A DNA stretch of 64,000 nucleotides from Orientallactaga sibirica (GCA_036365145.1 JAEOAD010000024.1:11254501-11318500); one strand, 5' to 3'. Shown: positions 24,801 to 36,283, numbered from the stretch's first letter. Notes: generated by a model from the letters alone, not told the origin. A program made the numbers and translations.

Positions 24801-25094
24801 GTATATTTTCATCATACGCCCCTCTTGTTACCTTCCCTTCACCTTTTTTTCTTCCACCAAACCTTCTTAAAGATCTTTTAAAACTACAAATCTGATGTTG
24901 ATCATATTCTTTACATCACTTAATTTCCAATGAGATAATTTCCATGACCAGTAGGGTAGTAATCTCCCATGCATTTACAAATAAACAATATTTTTAATAT
25001 CTTCTATGTACCCTGAAAGTAGAGAGGCATCAGGGAAAACATGTATACTTACTTTAATCTACTAGATAGTATCTTCAGTCATGTGCAGACTACA

Positions 25095-26165
25095 TTTTAA
25101 AATATATTTTAAGTTTTTTTGACTTTTTTCGTTTTGACAACTTCCATAATTATAGACAATAAACCATTACAATTCCCTCCAACCCCCACTTTCCCCTTCA
25201 CAACTCACCCTCCATCATATACCCCCCCTCTCCATCAGTCTATTTTATTTTGATGTCATTATCCTTTCCTTCTATTATGATGGTCTTGTTTAGGTAGTGC
25301 ATGGGACTGTGAGGTCATGGCTAGCCAGGCCATTTTGTTTCTGGAAGGGTGCATTGTAAGGCGTCTTACCTTTCCTTTGGTTCTTACATTCTTTTTCCCA
25401 CCTCTTCTACAATGGACCCTGAGCTTCAGAAGGTGTGATAGAAATGTTTCAGGGCTGAGTGCTCCTCTGTAATCTCTGCTCAGCACTATGGTGACTTCTG
25501 AGTCACTGCAGAAGTCACCACCATTTGAAAAGAGAAGCTTCTCTAACCAAAAGTGAGAATAACATTAATATATGAGTATGAACATTAAGAGGAGTGCTTA
25601 GCAGGCAGTTTGGTGAGCATAATATATGCATTTAGCCAGACACCAGCAGTTATTACACCCCCTAAGGTTCATGACTTCACCTGTCATAAGTTTTTCAGTA
25701 TCAGGCATGTATTCCCTCTCATGGAGCAGGTCTCCAGTCCAGTTAGAGAGTGCTTGGTTTCCACCATAACAGACATGCCACTGTTGCACCCTTTGGCTCA
25801 TTTGCCTGGCTGGTCCAGCTTAAGGCTTTTAGAGTCTACTGTCGTTTATCTCCACTCATTTCTTCTCTCTCTTTCCTGGAGGTGCATGCAGCATAGCTTT
25901 TTTTTTTTTTTTCCAGATTTCTGTCAGCTGGTGTACATGAGGAACATTTTCAGCTTGGCTCCACAAAGATTTCTCAGTGACCTTGCAACACAAGCATGTG
26001 GAGTCTCCAGCAGTAAGGTCTTATGATCTATTCTGGGTTGGAAACCAAGAGCCTTGGCAATGATCTGTGATATTTTGGAGACATCAGGGACTTCCCTGGC
26101 CAACAACTCACAAGAAGGTATCCGAACCCTGGCACTGAAACTGTTTTAGTAACAATCTATTGCTT
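25095..26165 (-). mobile_element. L1 3' UTR, second subfamily
   Basis: About 1 kb matches, in the same orientation and order, the sequence at 58707-59590 and, for its first 180 bp, 54549-54731. Shared phrases include 'gacaacttccataattatag' (near the polyA end), 'tgtttctggaagggtgcatt' versus 'tgtgtctggaggagcacttt', and 'accataacagacatgccact'. The minus-strand polyA tail is the T-rich stretch at about 25095-25125. The 3' UTR differs from that of the L1s at 18340 and 30370, so at least two L1 subfamilies are present. The 138-codon plus frame at 25610-26026 is on the antisense strand of this UTR and is not a gene. Confidence 0.75.
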
Positions 26166-26654
26166 CTGGGTTACAGAGTGAGTACCACATCATCTTGGGC
26201 TAGAGTATGACCCTCAAAGGAACAAAAATATGGTTGAAAATGTCCATGCAATAGATCATCTATCCTTGTCTGCATGTAAGATGAGATAAACTCTCTTTGC
26301 ACTTTTTGTGTGCTTATTTATGAGGTACATCATGTTTTGGTTTAATGCTGATTCAATACTTTTTTTTTTTTTTTCTTTCTCCATTGATTTTGCAGAGAGA
26401 TTTTTTTTTTGGGGCACAGATCATATGAATTTTAATTAATTTTATCATGCTTCCAGAAGAAAACACATATTTTCCTGAAGATATTCATTTTACCCCTTGA
26501 CCATTCAAATTCCATTCAAATAGAATTTTTGTGTTAAACTATGATTTTATTTTGAGTTTAAGGCTATTTTACAGAAATTTTAAAAGTCAAACCATTCCTG
26601 AAGAATAATATAAATAAATTTGTTAATGAGAGCTTTCTCTTTATTTAAGAAAAC
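26166..26654. other. Unclassified AT-rich sequence
   Basis: Holds two T-runs (about 26359-26374 and 26401-26411) and no recognisable feature. Confidence 0.4.
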
Positions 26655-26996
26655 TGAGGCATTGGGGTGATGGCTCAGTAGATAAGGTACTTCCTGTGCA
26701 GGTGCAACTGAGTTCAGATACTCAGAATCTACATACAGTTGGATGCTGTAACTCAAGCATCTGCATTCCCAGGTTATCTATAGTGAGAAAGAGGTAGAGA
26801 CAGAAGTACTCTGGAAGCTTGTAGGGAAGTTAGCCTGGTAAATGTGGTGGTGAACAATGAAATGAAAGGTCCTGCTTCAAATAAGTTAATGGTCAAGGAG
26901 AGGACAGACAACTATCTGACCTTGTTATCCATGCTATAACACATACACACTACATGAATATGCACACAGAACAACAACAACAACAACAACAACAAA
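26655..26996 (+). repeat. B4-like composite SINE
   Basis: It starts with a tRNA-like head ('ggggtgatggctcagtagat'), passes into a B1-like middle ('agaaagaggtagagacagaa') and ends with a tail including 'cagacaactatctgaccttg' and an (AAC)n run at about 26979-26996. That order (ID head fused to B1-like body) defines B4 SINEs of rodents. Confidence 0.65.
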
Positions 26997-26999
26997 AAA

Positions 27000-28015
27000 C
27001 CCAGAAAGACAGAATTGAAATGCCTTGTCCATGACTTTAGTGCTAAAATAGCTTTGGAGAAATCCTTTCTAGTTCTAGGGCCTAGGGCATGTATATATGT
27101 GTGGCCATAGCTTCTGACCTAATATGATAAATCATCTTTAGATTCATCAGAATTGATAAATAATTCAAGAAAAAGCATATCAACTGTTCACAGTTCCAAG
27201 TGAGTCAGACACAAATTAAAAGAAAATAATATTAATGGGTCCCTGGTTATTAATGGGATGGGAGGTATGCATGACAAGAATTTTAAACACATATGATGAA
27301 GCAGAAACATATAGGAATAGTTATAGGAAAGGCACTATAACAAGTTTTAGATGTTGTATAGGTTGTCTTAGTGTAAAAAGTATTTCTTGGAGCAAAATAG
27401 TTATTGTTTTCTTTGTTCTCACATGTGCACAGTTTGATGCTTAGTTTTCATTCAAATAATATAAAATGTTGGAGAAGAATATGTGTGAAAATACGATGTG
27501 AGCATTTCTATAATATATTAAACTGAATAGTGTTTTCCCAGAGGTACATAAAAGAGAATGACTACCAAGAAAATCACTTCCAATTTTGTAGGCTATTTCC
27601 CTAAACCCTTCTTTCAAGACAATAAATAGTGTGGGTAGGTAAGTAGGAAAGAGGAAAAATAAAATACAATCACAATGAATTGAATATCACTACCAGTCAT
27701 GAAATAAGAAAGGGGGAAAGAATTCCATTTTAGTTTGGCCTCTATTGAAGATAACATAGAATAGTATAAGCAATTTAAATAGAAAATGTTAACTCATATT
27801 ATATTTGATTTCCAGAAAAATGTCTAGAAAGATAAGATAAACAATTCTAGATGCTATTTTGCTAGTAATAAGAATAATCCAATAAATATATAGGGCAAAT
27901 TTTATTCACTGGAAATTATTTCCTTCAGAACAGAAATAACTCCTTGAACAAAGAGCTTACTTAGTAAGAGAAGGCAGCATGCTGTATAGTGTGTCTTAAA
28001 ACATATACAATACCA
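27000..28015. other. AT-rich unique-looking sequence
   Basis: No repeat or gene recognised. The frame at 27235-27444 has no known motif. Confidence 0.45.
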
Positions 28016-28144
28016 GGCTGGAAAGATGGCTTAGCTTTCCTTGCCTGAAAAGCCAAAGGAACCAGGTTCAATTCCTCAGGACCCACCTAAGCAGAAGGTA
28101 ACATATATGTTGGATTTCATTTGCAGAGACTAAAGACCTGGCAC

Positions 28145-28198
<54 letters not shown>

Positions 28199-28280
28199 CT
28201 GTGTGTGTGTGTGTGTGTGTGCTTCTTCCTCTCATTCTCAAATAAATAAATAAAATGGTTGTTTAAAAATTTAAATAAAA
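28016..28280 (+). repeat. tRNA-derived SINE with (CT)n-(GT)n
   Basis: The head 'ggctggaaagatggcttagc' leads to a body with a small deletion, then (CT)n at about 28147-28194 changing to (TG)n at 28195-28221, then AATAAA repeats. Flanking 'aaaacatatacaatacca' and 'aaaacttacacaatacag' look like an imperfect target duplication. Confidence 0.88.
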
Positions 28281-29210
28281 AAAACTTACACAATACAGAA
28301 ACCTTGGAAGAGCATGGTTTTCTAAAACCTAGGATATTTCAAGATGATTGGGGAAAGAGAATAATGTATGCTAACATTAACATACTAGAAATATTATGTT
28401 TATCTGACAAAGACTTAAAAAGAGCCATGATAAATGCTTCAAATGAGCAATTTAACAGATGCCTGGAACACACAGAAAGGTCAAAGTTTCAAGGATATAG
28501 AAAGCATAAAGGAAAGCTAAATTGAAATTGTGAATGGAATGGCAAAATACATGAAATAAAAGTGTTTTAGAGGGTGGGCTGTGGCTCAGTGGGAGAGTGC
28601 TTGCTTACCATGAACAAGGCCATTGATCCAATATTCATGATCACATAACATGTGGAGAAAAGCTCAACAATAGAAAATAAAAGTAAAATGAACCAAAAGA
28701 TACAAGACTTAAAACAATCTGAATAATAAGGATATGAAAAGAAGCTGAAAGATATGACAGAGGATTCTGCAAATATGAACACTTAACAAAAGCTAACACT
28801 TGACAGAAGGGAAAGAAAAGAGAAGGGGAGTGGGGACTTCTTGAATATATCATGGTTCAACACTCTTTAAACTAAACTAAGTCAATCAATCAATTAATGC
28901 ACAGATATGAGAAGTTGAAACCAAACTAATAGCAAATAAACCCATACTAAGGCGGATGAACACTTAAAACAAAAGATAAGCTTCAAATAATTTAAAAGTT
29001 GCCAGAAATACTGCCACCTCTGTATAAGAGGAAGTGCAATTAGCATGATGATGAAATTCTCATCAGAAATCATGGATGCCAGAAGAAGTAACAATATTGT
29101 TATGTACTGGGAAAAATATACAGAAAACAGAACTGGCATTGATAAATTCATACCTAATAAAATATCTTTTAGAAATGAAAAAGGAAATTAAAAAAAAAAA
29201 AGCAACTAAG
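28281..29210 (+). mobile_element. Probable ancient L1/HAL1-like fragment
   Basis: The phrases 'aaattctcatcagaaatcat' and 'ggatgccagaagaagtaaca' around 29055-29090 are typical of old mammalian L1M/HAL1 ORF1-region sequence. Upstream A-rich sequence with a broken frame at 28259-28525 ('CLSDKDLKRAMINASNEQF') fits the same element. An ID SINE (28574-28650) interrupts it. The family assignment needs a repeat-library search. Confidence 0.45.
28574..28650 (+). repeat. ID SINE
   Basis: 'gtgggctgtggctcagtggg' followed by 'agagtgcttgcttaccatga' and a decayed box B is the tRNA-Ala-derived ID head. The A-rich tail follows. Confidence 0.7.
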
Positions 29211-29423
29211 GACTGGATTGGTGGCTTAGCAGTTAACTTGCTTGCCTGTGAAGCCTAAAGAACCAGGTTTGATTTCTCAGTACCCATGGAAGCCAGATAC
29301 ACAAGATGGTGCATGTATAGGGAGTTTATTTGCAGTGCCTGGAGGCCCTGGTGTATCCATTCTGTCCTCTATCTATCTGTCTCTCTCCCTACCTCCTTCC
29401 TCTCTTAATATTTAAAAAAAAAA
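29211..29423 (+). repeat. tRNA-derived SINE (diverged)
   Basis: The head 'ggactggattggtggcttag' and body 'aagccagatacacaagatgg' are both mutated. The CT-rich part is short and interrupted (29371-29405), and the A tail ends at about 29423. Confidence 0.85.
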
Positions 29424-29650
29424 TCAGATAATATCTATCATGAAGAGATATTTCTTTTAAAGAATGATTAAAAGTTCATCAATGAGAAAGGAAACAGTAA
29501 AAAGGAAATATTATATCTTTAGGAAGAAACAGAGAACATGTATAAAGTATGGAAATGCAATAATTTGATTTTTTAAATAATATAATGGTAATACAAGACA
29601 AAAATTTCATGATACCATCTGATTTAATTCTAAATATGGACATAGAAAAT
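29424..29650 (+). mobile_element. Continuation of the L1/HAL1-like fragment
   Basis: 'gagatatttcttttaaagaa' and 'gattaaaagttcatcaatga' followed by A-rich sequence continue the element that the SINE at 29211 interrupted. Low confidence because the sequence is A-rich and decayed. Confidence 0.35.
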
Positions 29651-29654
29651 GTTT

Positions 29655-29985
29655 ACACATGGTTATAGTCAGGTCCTTGTTCCTGGGAAAAATAACCAAA
29701 TAGACATAGCTTATGGGAGGAAGGAGTTTATCTCAGGCTTACAAAATCTAGGGGACCACCATTAATGGCAGGATAAGCTTGCTCCCTTCCATAAATCCAA
29801 GCAGAGAGAAACACAATTATAGTAAGCAAACACCAATATCAGTAAGCACTAGTAAGGCTGGACTCACAAAAGACCCACAAATACACCTTAGGGCTGGAAT
29901 AAAAGATCTGCCCCCAGTGATGTGACACATCCCTGAATTATGGATCTGTCTGCTAGGGAGTGAAGTTTACAAGTTTAATTTTAAT
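29655..29985 (-). mobile_element. LTR-like relic
   Basis: The plus strand has 'gggaggaaggagtttatctc' at the left and 'caccttagggctggaataaa' with 'cagtgatgtgacacatccct' at the right. The latter matches the reverse ERVL-type LTR at 12215-12262 in block order. Ends cannot be fixed. Confidence 0.45.
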
Positions 29986-30369
29986 AAACACTTGACTCTA
30001 AGGGTTCTTACATGCAAACTACTGAAACTTGTATATAATAAATATAGGTGGTAATGGAACACAGGGGAGTCCTCACTTAAACTTATGAAAGACAAAAGAT
30101 GTAGACTGTGAAAAGCTTTTGTATAAAATTTAATAGCTAGAGGAACTGATAAAAGGCTATGCAAAATACTACAGATAAGTCAATGTGAAATTCTGAAATA
30201 TACTGAATAAAAGCATAAAAATGAAATGGAAAACAACATAAAACATAAGTTTCTTTGTTCATATCAAATACATAAGAATTAAAACCAAAATAAATGACTA
30301 CAGGAAAGAAAGTCATTGAATAGTGAAGAACTTGACAGTCTATCAGGAAGGCACCACAGTTTTCAAGCT
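29986..30369. other. Unclassified AT-rich sequence
   Basis: No identifiable feature. It may be further L1-like debris. Confidence 0.35.
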
Positions 30370-31345
30370 TTTAAAAGTATTTTTAAATTTATTTATTTAT
30401 TTATTTATTTATATTATTCTAATTTTACATTCATAATGGTGACTCCATTATCCTACTCCCTGTCCTCCCTCTTCCAAAGGGACCCTCATCAATGGGGAAT
30501 GTGGGTCATGCATTGTGCAGGTAGTCAAAAGTTATGAGAGATAGGCCAAGTCTCTGTGCATAATGCCCCAACTTGTGGCTCTAACATTCTTTCTGCCCCC
30601 TCTTACACAAATTTCCCTGAGCCACATTGGGGTCGTTTTAGTTCTACCTCAGTGATGAGGTTTTGGGAACCTCTGTGTCTCAATATATCTGGCTTAGTAG
30701 GAGTTGGATGTTCTCTGTGTTTATCTCCTTCAGCCTTTTTATGGTGTCATAATCTCCAAGAACTCTGTACTCTTGCCCTTCCCCTGCATTACTCTATGGT
30801 TTCAGCTGGGGCCTTGGTGAGGTGTGATTGGCTGATCCTCCCTTGAGGTTCATTGTCCATCTAAAAAAGATAAGCAAATTCTCCAATGAGAGAGAAGTTA
30901 GTGTTAGATGGACGGGATGGCCATAGATATTTTGGAGGGAATTTTATATGGGTAGGCCCTCTTCTAGCCCACATGTGGTGGTATCTTGATCTTGGAGACT
31001 GTGCTCATTTTTTGTACATGGTTTTGACTTATTTCTCAGTTCCAGCAATGAGTTCCATTCCACTAAGTGGATTTATTAGCCAATTCAAGAGCAGTTGGTT
31101 ACCCACCATGGCTGTGTGCCACTACTGCACTTGTTTGAGCATCACGTCAGGTTGTTTCCTGCTGGGTAGCTTATACTGCGAGTTGTTTGGACAGATTTCG
31201 GCCATTTTCCCCCAGTTGATCATTTAGCTTCCTTTGGCACTAGAACAACTAACTGTCTGGGGACTGACCCTCTTCCAGATTCTGACCAGGTCTCTCCATG
31301 TTTGGTCTCACACACATATGCTGTCATCGACAGTAGGGTCTTACC
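30370..31345 (-). mobile_element. L1 3' UTR (5'-truncated)
   Basis: The plus strand begins with a T-rich and (TTTA)n stretch, which is the polyA tail on the minus strand, then 'ttctaattttacattcataa' and 'ccaaagggaccctcatcaat'. It runs in register with the L1 at 55515-56460, to which it is very similar. It stops at 'gtagggtcttaccgtt' where a SINE was inserted. The 96- and 113-codon plus frames at 30556-31227 are antisense to the UTR and not genes. Confidence 0.87.
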
Positions 31346-31347
31346 GT

Positions 31348-31552
31348 TATTTTTATTTACTTATTTGTGAGGGGCAGAGACACAGACAGAGAGAGAGAGA
31401 CTACTGTGTGCCAGGACAGCTTACTACACCAAACAAAAGATGTGTGCACCATTTTGTACATCTGGCTTTATGTAGGTACTGAGGAATCAAACCTGAGCCA
31501 TTTAGCTTTGCAAACAAGTGACTTTAACCATGGAACCATCACACCAACTGAG
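31348..31552 (-). repeat. tRNA-derived SINE (diverged)
   Basis: The plus strand shows the T-rich tail, (AG)n at about 31389-31402, and ends in the reversed head 'accatggaaccatcacacca'. It sits exactly at the broken edge of the L1 3' UTR on its left. Confidence 0.78.
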
Positions 31553-31590
31553 TTTTAAATCTCTGAAGTGAGTTTAAAATGTGTGTTATA

Positions 31591-31735
31591 GGGCTACCGA
31601 GATGGCTTACCAGTTAAGGTGCTTGCCTGTGAAGCCTAAAAACCGAGGATCCACTGCCCAGAACCCATGTAAGCCAGACACAGGTGGCAGATGCATCTGG
31701 AGTTTGTTTGAAGTGGCTAAAGGTTCTGGTGCACC

Positions 31736-31789
<54 letters not shown>

Positions 31790-31812
31790 TAAGTAAATAA
31801 ATAAATAAAAAT
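31591..31812 (+). repeat. tRNA-derived SINE with long (CT)n
   Basis: The head 'gggctaccgagatggcttac' and 'aagccagacacaggtggcag' lead to an uninterrupted (CT)n at about 31739-31784 and (AAATA)n. 'aaaatgtgtgttata' upstream and 'atatgatgtgttaca' downstream are a probable target duplication. Confidence 0.9.
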
Positions 31813-31974
31813 AAATATGATGTGTTACAATGACTTAAAAAAAAAAACTTCATTGAAAGACAGATATATCCACTGCTTTCATTAGAAATATAATTGCCTT
31901 TCAGAATCAGCTGCATCTCTCAATATTCTGCTTTAGCAGTGTATAGTGTCTTCAGTAATATGATCATATCTTTT

Positions 31975-32678
31975 ACCTCAGACAATCTGAAAGGAAGCCA
32001 GTTCCTAGATGGTTAGCCCACATAGTGATGAAAAGCACTACATGAGCTGCTGGGGGAAAATGGTAAACAATGTTGTGAGCAAGCAGAGGACATTGCTATA
32101 TGAAAACAACTAACCTAACAAGGTGTAGATACCTGTCCAATAATGGCACATAGCCTAGGTGGGTAACCAATGGCTTTTTGCTTTGCTAGGTCATTGGCTT
32201 AGTGGAAAGGAACCCATAACAACTAGGAACTAAGTCAGATCTCCATGGAGACCAAGATAATAGATTTCAATGAGAATATCCCACTAGTTTTCATCTTAAA
32301 ATAAGGATACACACATCAAAATCTCTCTAAATTAACAATTTTTATCTCCTTTAACCTCTCCTAATCTCAATCTCCACTGGAGAATCTGGTTTTGTTTTTC
32401 AGAAAGCAGCAAGGACCAAGGACAAACATAATCTACCAACAAGACAAGAATAAATAGCTGACTCCCTGATAGGAGATGAAACACCCCTCACACAGCAGAC
32501 AGGGTCCAGGGGAAACTCCAGAGGAACTGGCAAGATCTGATCCCAAGGATACTCAAAATGCACCAAAGCAGAAACCAGAAGCTGCTGAGAACTCAACACT
32601 AAAGTAGACTTAAAGCACATGCACTAAGGTTTAGGGAAGTTTTCAGAAGAGTGGGCAGAAAGAATGTAAGAGCCACCA
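31975..32678 (+). mobile_element. L1 3' UTR fragment
   Basis: 'gatggttagcccacatagtg' to 'gaatgtaagagccac' follow the order of the L1 3' UTR at 19460-20150 and 52945-53230. It stops abruptly at 32678, where the ERVL-type LTR begins. It is opposite in orientation to the L1 3' UTR at 30370-31345. Confidence 0.82.
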
Positions 32679-33049
32679 TGGTAGTTTGAATAGATGTCCC
32701 CCAATATATTCAGTGTTTTATTAGTTTGTAGTTTGCATTTGCAGCCACCTGGAAGGAGGCAGAGTCACTGGGCGGATCTTAGGGTCCAGCCCTAAGGTGT
32801 GATAGTGGGTTTAGGATTTCAATCTAAAGATATGCAAAGTGTGCCTAGCTGGAGTTCCTGAAGTGTGCTGTGCTGTGTGACTTTTGGCTTGTGGCTTTTC
32901 TCCCTGTGTTTAGTCCTGTGAAAGCAGGAGAGCTGCTTCTGCCATTATGGAATTTCCCCTGTACCTATAAGCTTCAATAAGTATCCCTTCCTCCATAACT
33001 GTGCCTGGTCTGGAAGTTCATCTCAGTGAACCTGAAGCTGTCTGCTACA
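32679..33049 (+). mobile_element. 5' LTR of an ERVL-type element
   Basis: It begins 'tggtagtttgaatagatgtc' and ends 'gctgtctgctaca', just before a primer binding site. It contains 'ccattatggaatttcccctg' and an imperfect AATAAA-like 'caataagt' region at about 32976-32983. It inserted into the L1 3' UTR on its left. No downstream partner LTR is seen. Confidence 0.85.
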
Positions 33050-33054
33050 GAAGT

Positions 33055-33069
33055 TGGTACCAGGAGTGG
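33055..33069 (+). promoter_or_regulatory. Primer binding site, tRNA-Leu type
   Basis: 'tggtaccaggagtgg' lies 5 bp after the LTR end. ERV-L elements are named for a leucine-tRNA primer, and 'tggtaccaggagt' complements the 3' end of tRNA-Leu. This copy is intact, in contrast to the decayed one at 37713. Confidence 0.85.
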
Positions 33070-33435
33070 ATGAGATGAACCTTACCATGTGGATTTTCAT
33101 CTTTTGGAATCTTTGTTTTGTGGAACCTGCATGGACTTGGTGCTTGCAACTGAAGATGCCTTGTGGAATGGTAAACCAAGAATTATGGGCTGTTCTGATG
33201 AGAGTTTGAGAATGCTAAGTGCAGACAGTATTGAACTTCAGTGCTTGACTTATGAGCTTTCTAAGGGAAAGAAAAGAGTGCAGAGGACTTTGTTGGAACT
33301 GGGCTACTGGCATAAGGGATGCCTGCATTCTGCTGCCCAGGCCCAGAGAGTTTGATCAAGGTTAAATTTGTAATGGACTGATGTGCTTGGCTAAAGATAT
33401 TGAACTGAGAGATTTAAGATTTTAAGTTGGAAAAT
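33070..33435 (+). mobile_element. ERV-L leader and start of the interior
   Basis: The sequence runs parallel to 37721-38085: both have 'gagagtttgagaatgctaag' or close, 'aagggatgcctgcattctgc' or 'aaaggatggcagaattctgc', and 'gcccagagagtttgatcaag' or close. The interior stops near 33435 at a TTAA-rich stretch, so gag and pol are missing. The frame at 33089-33355 lies in this leader and is not a recognised protein. Confidence 0.82.
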
Positions 33436-33510
33436 TAATTAATTAATTTATTATTAATTAATATTATTAATTATATATTAATTAATTAATTTAGTGTTTA
33501 ATCACATGTA
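33427..33510. repeat. TTAA/ATTA-rich low-complexity tract
   Basis: Repeated 'aattaattaatt' and 'attattaattatatatt' make a self-complementary, very AT-rich stretch that marks the broken end of the ERV-L leader. Confidence 0.8.
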
Positions 33511-33599
33511 ATTATATATAAGTCAATAAAAAATCAGTTAAAACATCTAGAGAAACATTTCCAAAGAGGAAAAATGTAACAAGATATTTCTAAATCATC

Positions 33600-34120
33600 T
33601 ATGGTTTAAAGACATGTCAAGTGAAACTAAACACACACACACACACACACACTGAATTGAATGAAAATGAATATGTAGCATTTCAAAATGTATGAAACTG
33701 AACAAAAGCCCAGCTGAAAAGGAAAACTTATAACATACAAATTTCTAGAAAAACCAGATAGCCTCCTCAATTATCAATCTAAGCTCAAAACTGAAGAACA
33801 ATGAACAAGAAGGGAAAATGCATCCAAATAAAACACAGAAAGTAAACAGTAATCTTCACCGAGATCATCACAGATAGGAGAGAAAAATCAAAGGATAAGA
33901 GAGTTGGCTCTGATAAAAAAAATGCCTAAATCCTAGCATACTGACGAAAAACTGCAGCTAGATATGAAAAGATGCATTATATGAATTAAATCAGAAGCTA
34001 CCACCATGGAAACTTCTTTCCTCTTCTGAAGAGGTAGTACATAGAACTCTCCAAGCATAAATTTAGAAACAAAATGCTCCAGTTCCTTGTAAAACATACT
34101 CACCACTCATGACTATTAAA
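33600..34120 (+). mobile_element. Old L1 ORF2 fragment
   Basis: 'ggaaaacttataacatacaa', 'attatcaatctaagctcaaa' and 'agtaaacagtaatcttcacc' match, in order, the region of L1 ORF2 just upstream of the reverse transcriptase core. The frame is broken. A (CA)n run at 33631-33653 lies at its left end. Confidence 0.5.
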
Positions 34121-34560
34121 GATATAATCTTAATTACTTTTTAATTTAGAAATCCAGAATAATAAATCCATAGTCCAGATGGTACCATTGGAGGATTCTT
34201 TCTGAAGTTATTAATAATAAGTCTATATGATTTATTAAATAATGTAAAATAAAGAAGAAATAATTTCTAATTTATTTTGTTAATGCAGCTTTACATTGCC
34301 AATGAAACAAAATAAAGTTGGATAAAAATACTATAGACCAACATTTTCATAGATAAATATTCAAAGTTCTGTAATAAAGTGTTAAATTTGCCTTGTGTAT
34401 GGTAACATTGAAATTTTCTATTCTTTAACAAATTTCCTACTTGCTTTATCAATTATTTAGAAGGATGTTAAAATCTCCAACTACAGGTGCAGAATCTCAT
34501 GTTTTCCTTTGTATTACATTGGGTTTTGCTCCAACAATTTAATCTCTCTGTAATAGATGT

Positions 34561-34923
34561 ATGAATCTTTTGGACTGTTTTGGCCTCTGGAAAAGCATCA
34601 CCACGCTCTATGTGTTACCCGCTTTGCTCGGTTGGCTGATTGTAAGGCAGACTTTTCCATTTGTGCTGAGCTCAGAGAAATGCTTCCTTCATTCTTTCTA
34701 CTGGAGCCTTTTTTTGCTAGCACCTGAGATCTTCCTTATGTCCTGGAGCTGCTTGACACCTATCTCAATATTCCAAGTGAATGTTTGGTACTTAGCTGGT
34801 GGAATTTTTCTTACCATGTATTTGGCGAGGGGAATCCTAGCCACCTTGCACTCCTGGGACTTGCTTTCCAGCTCTATCCCAGGGAGGCCCCTAGGTTGTC
34901 CCAGCTTTCACTTATGTCTTTAG
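34561..34923 (+). other. Unidentified 120-codon open frame, hydrophobic
   Basis: The frame translates to a leucine- and tryptophan-rich peptide with stretches such as 'VLPALLGWLIVRQTFPFVL' and 'WYLAGGIFLTMYLARGILA' that could span a membrane. The surrounding 34540-34990 is richer in GC and CpG than its flanks. I recognise no family. There is no Kozak-like context, polyA signal or splice pattern that I would trust. The sequence just upstream (34450-34540) resembles antisense L1 ORF2, so this may be retroelement debris. It could also be a processed pseudogene fragment. I do not call it a gene. Confidence 0.2.
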
Positions 34924-35038
34924 CCTGTAATTCTCTAAGCAGGGAAATGTGGTTGATTTTGCTTCTTCTTTTAGGTGCTTTTCTCTTGTTAATATCCATT
35001 AATAGCCATTAATATCCATTAGTTGTAAGTCAGTGTGA

Positions 35039-35062
35039 TGTGTGTGTGTGTGTGTGTGTGTA
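35039..35062 (+). repeat. (TG)n microsatellite
   Basis: About 12 TG units follow short tandem copies of 'aatatccatta' and 'aatagccatta' at 34990-35022. Confidence 0.9.
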
Positions 35063-36283
35063 GTAAATTTAGTTTTTACTTGTTGATTTTTCTTTGTTTT
35101 TGCTTTTTACCCAGAATGAAACATGTCTGCATGCATAATTAAATATATAACCACTAGAAAATGAGTCCAATTAGAATATTTATTTAAACACACATAGTTG
35201 ATGATGGATGCAGGAGGGCATGTCTGGTATTAGATGGAGAAAGCATTTTCACCTTAGAAATCATAATTCCAAGCCTTTTTGAATCACCACAAAATATACT
35301 GAAAGGAAATGAGTCAGAGCTGTGCATTAACTGGCTTGAGGATGAGACCCTGTTTTCTCCCCAACTGAAAAGTCTCTTCTGGAAAATAAGATTTTGTAAG
35401 TGTTATTTATCCTGAGTAGTTTGATGTACTCACAAATACTCTTCAGTCTCCAAGGAGTCTCCTAATGATAGAACAAATAGAAGCTGTCAGATCCAGTTTT
35501 CTGTGAGACACAGGCCTCTTCTTTCTTTCATGGGTCATAGGATGATAAAGAACTGTGTGTTGACTGAAATTATCTGAGTGACTTATCTCTTGAGCCCTGG
35601 ATAATCAATCTCATATAAGTAACAATAATCCATGTTAAAGTATATTTGATTACATTTTATTCTTCCTGAGAATGCAAAGCCTTTTTTTTTTTTTTTTTTT
35701 TTTTTTTTGAGTTCCTATTGCTTTAGGGAAAAGGCAGATTTATATCAGTATAAAAATCCTCAATATCAACAGAACGTTTTAAATATTAATGTAGTATGAC
35801 TGTGTTTACTTTATTGGACATATATACATGTTCATCCAGATTCAAGAAGTCTTAGTAAATTGGGGAGATCTATTAAATACTGTTACAATAATGTTCCCAT
35901 TTTTACTCTAAATCTCAGCTTATTAAATCTCATCTATTTAAGATTATATTTCACACTATATGTGTTGTACATGTATAATGAATGTTAGTAAAGCAAAGGT
36001 TGTAATTTCAGTAAATGCCACTTATAATGAACCTTATTCTGAAAGTGAATTTTAATTAAATAATAATGTACTCTTATTTTCAAGTAACTGTTCACATTCC
36101 TTTTTCTAGACATTTATAATATAAATTTCATCATGATGTATTATATAAATTGAGTCATATTCCACATATAGTTTAAATTTAAACTAGTAGTCACAGAAAA
36201 AAAAAACATCTTAGCATCTTATAGTAGAGAAAATCATAGTTTATATAAAAAGGTATTGAATAATATTTTTAAAACATTTTTCT
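35063..36283. other. AT-rich unique-looking sequence
   Basis: Includes a 26-base T-run at about 35683-35708, which could be the tail of a lost minus-strand retroposon. I see nothing else. Confidence 0.4.

Noticed and set aside
25610..26026. 138-codon plus-strand open frame
   Set aside because: It is antisense to an L1 3' UTR that recurs at 58707-59590; the other copy does not keep the frame.
30556..31227. Two plus-strand frames of 96 and 113 codons
   Set aside because: They are antisense to the L1 3' UTR; related partial frames occur in the copy at 55655-55924, as expected for repeats.
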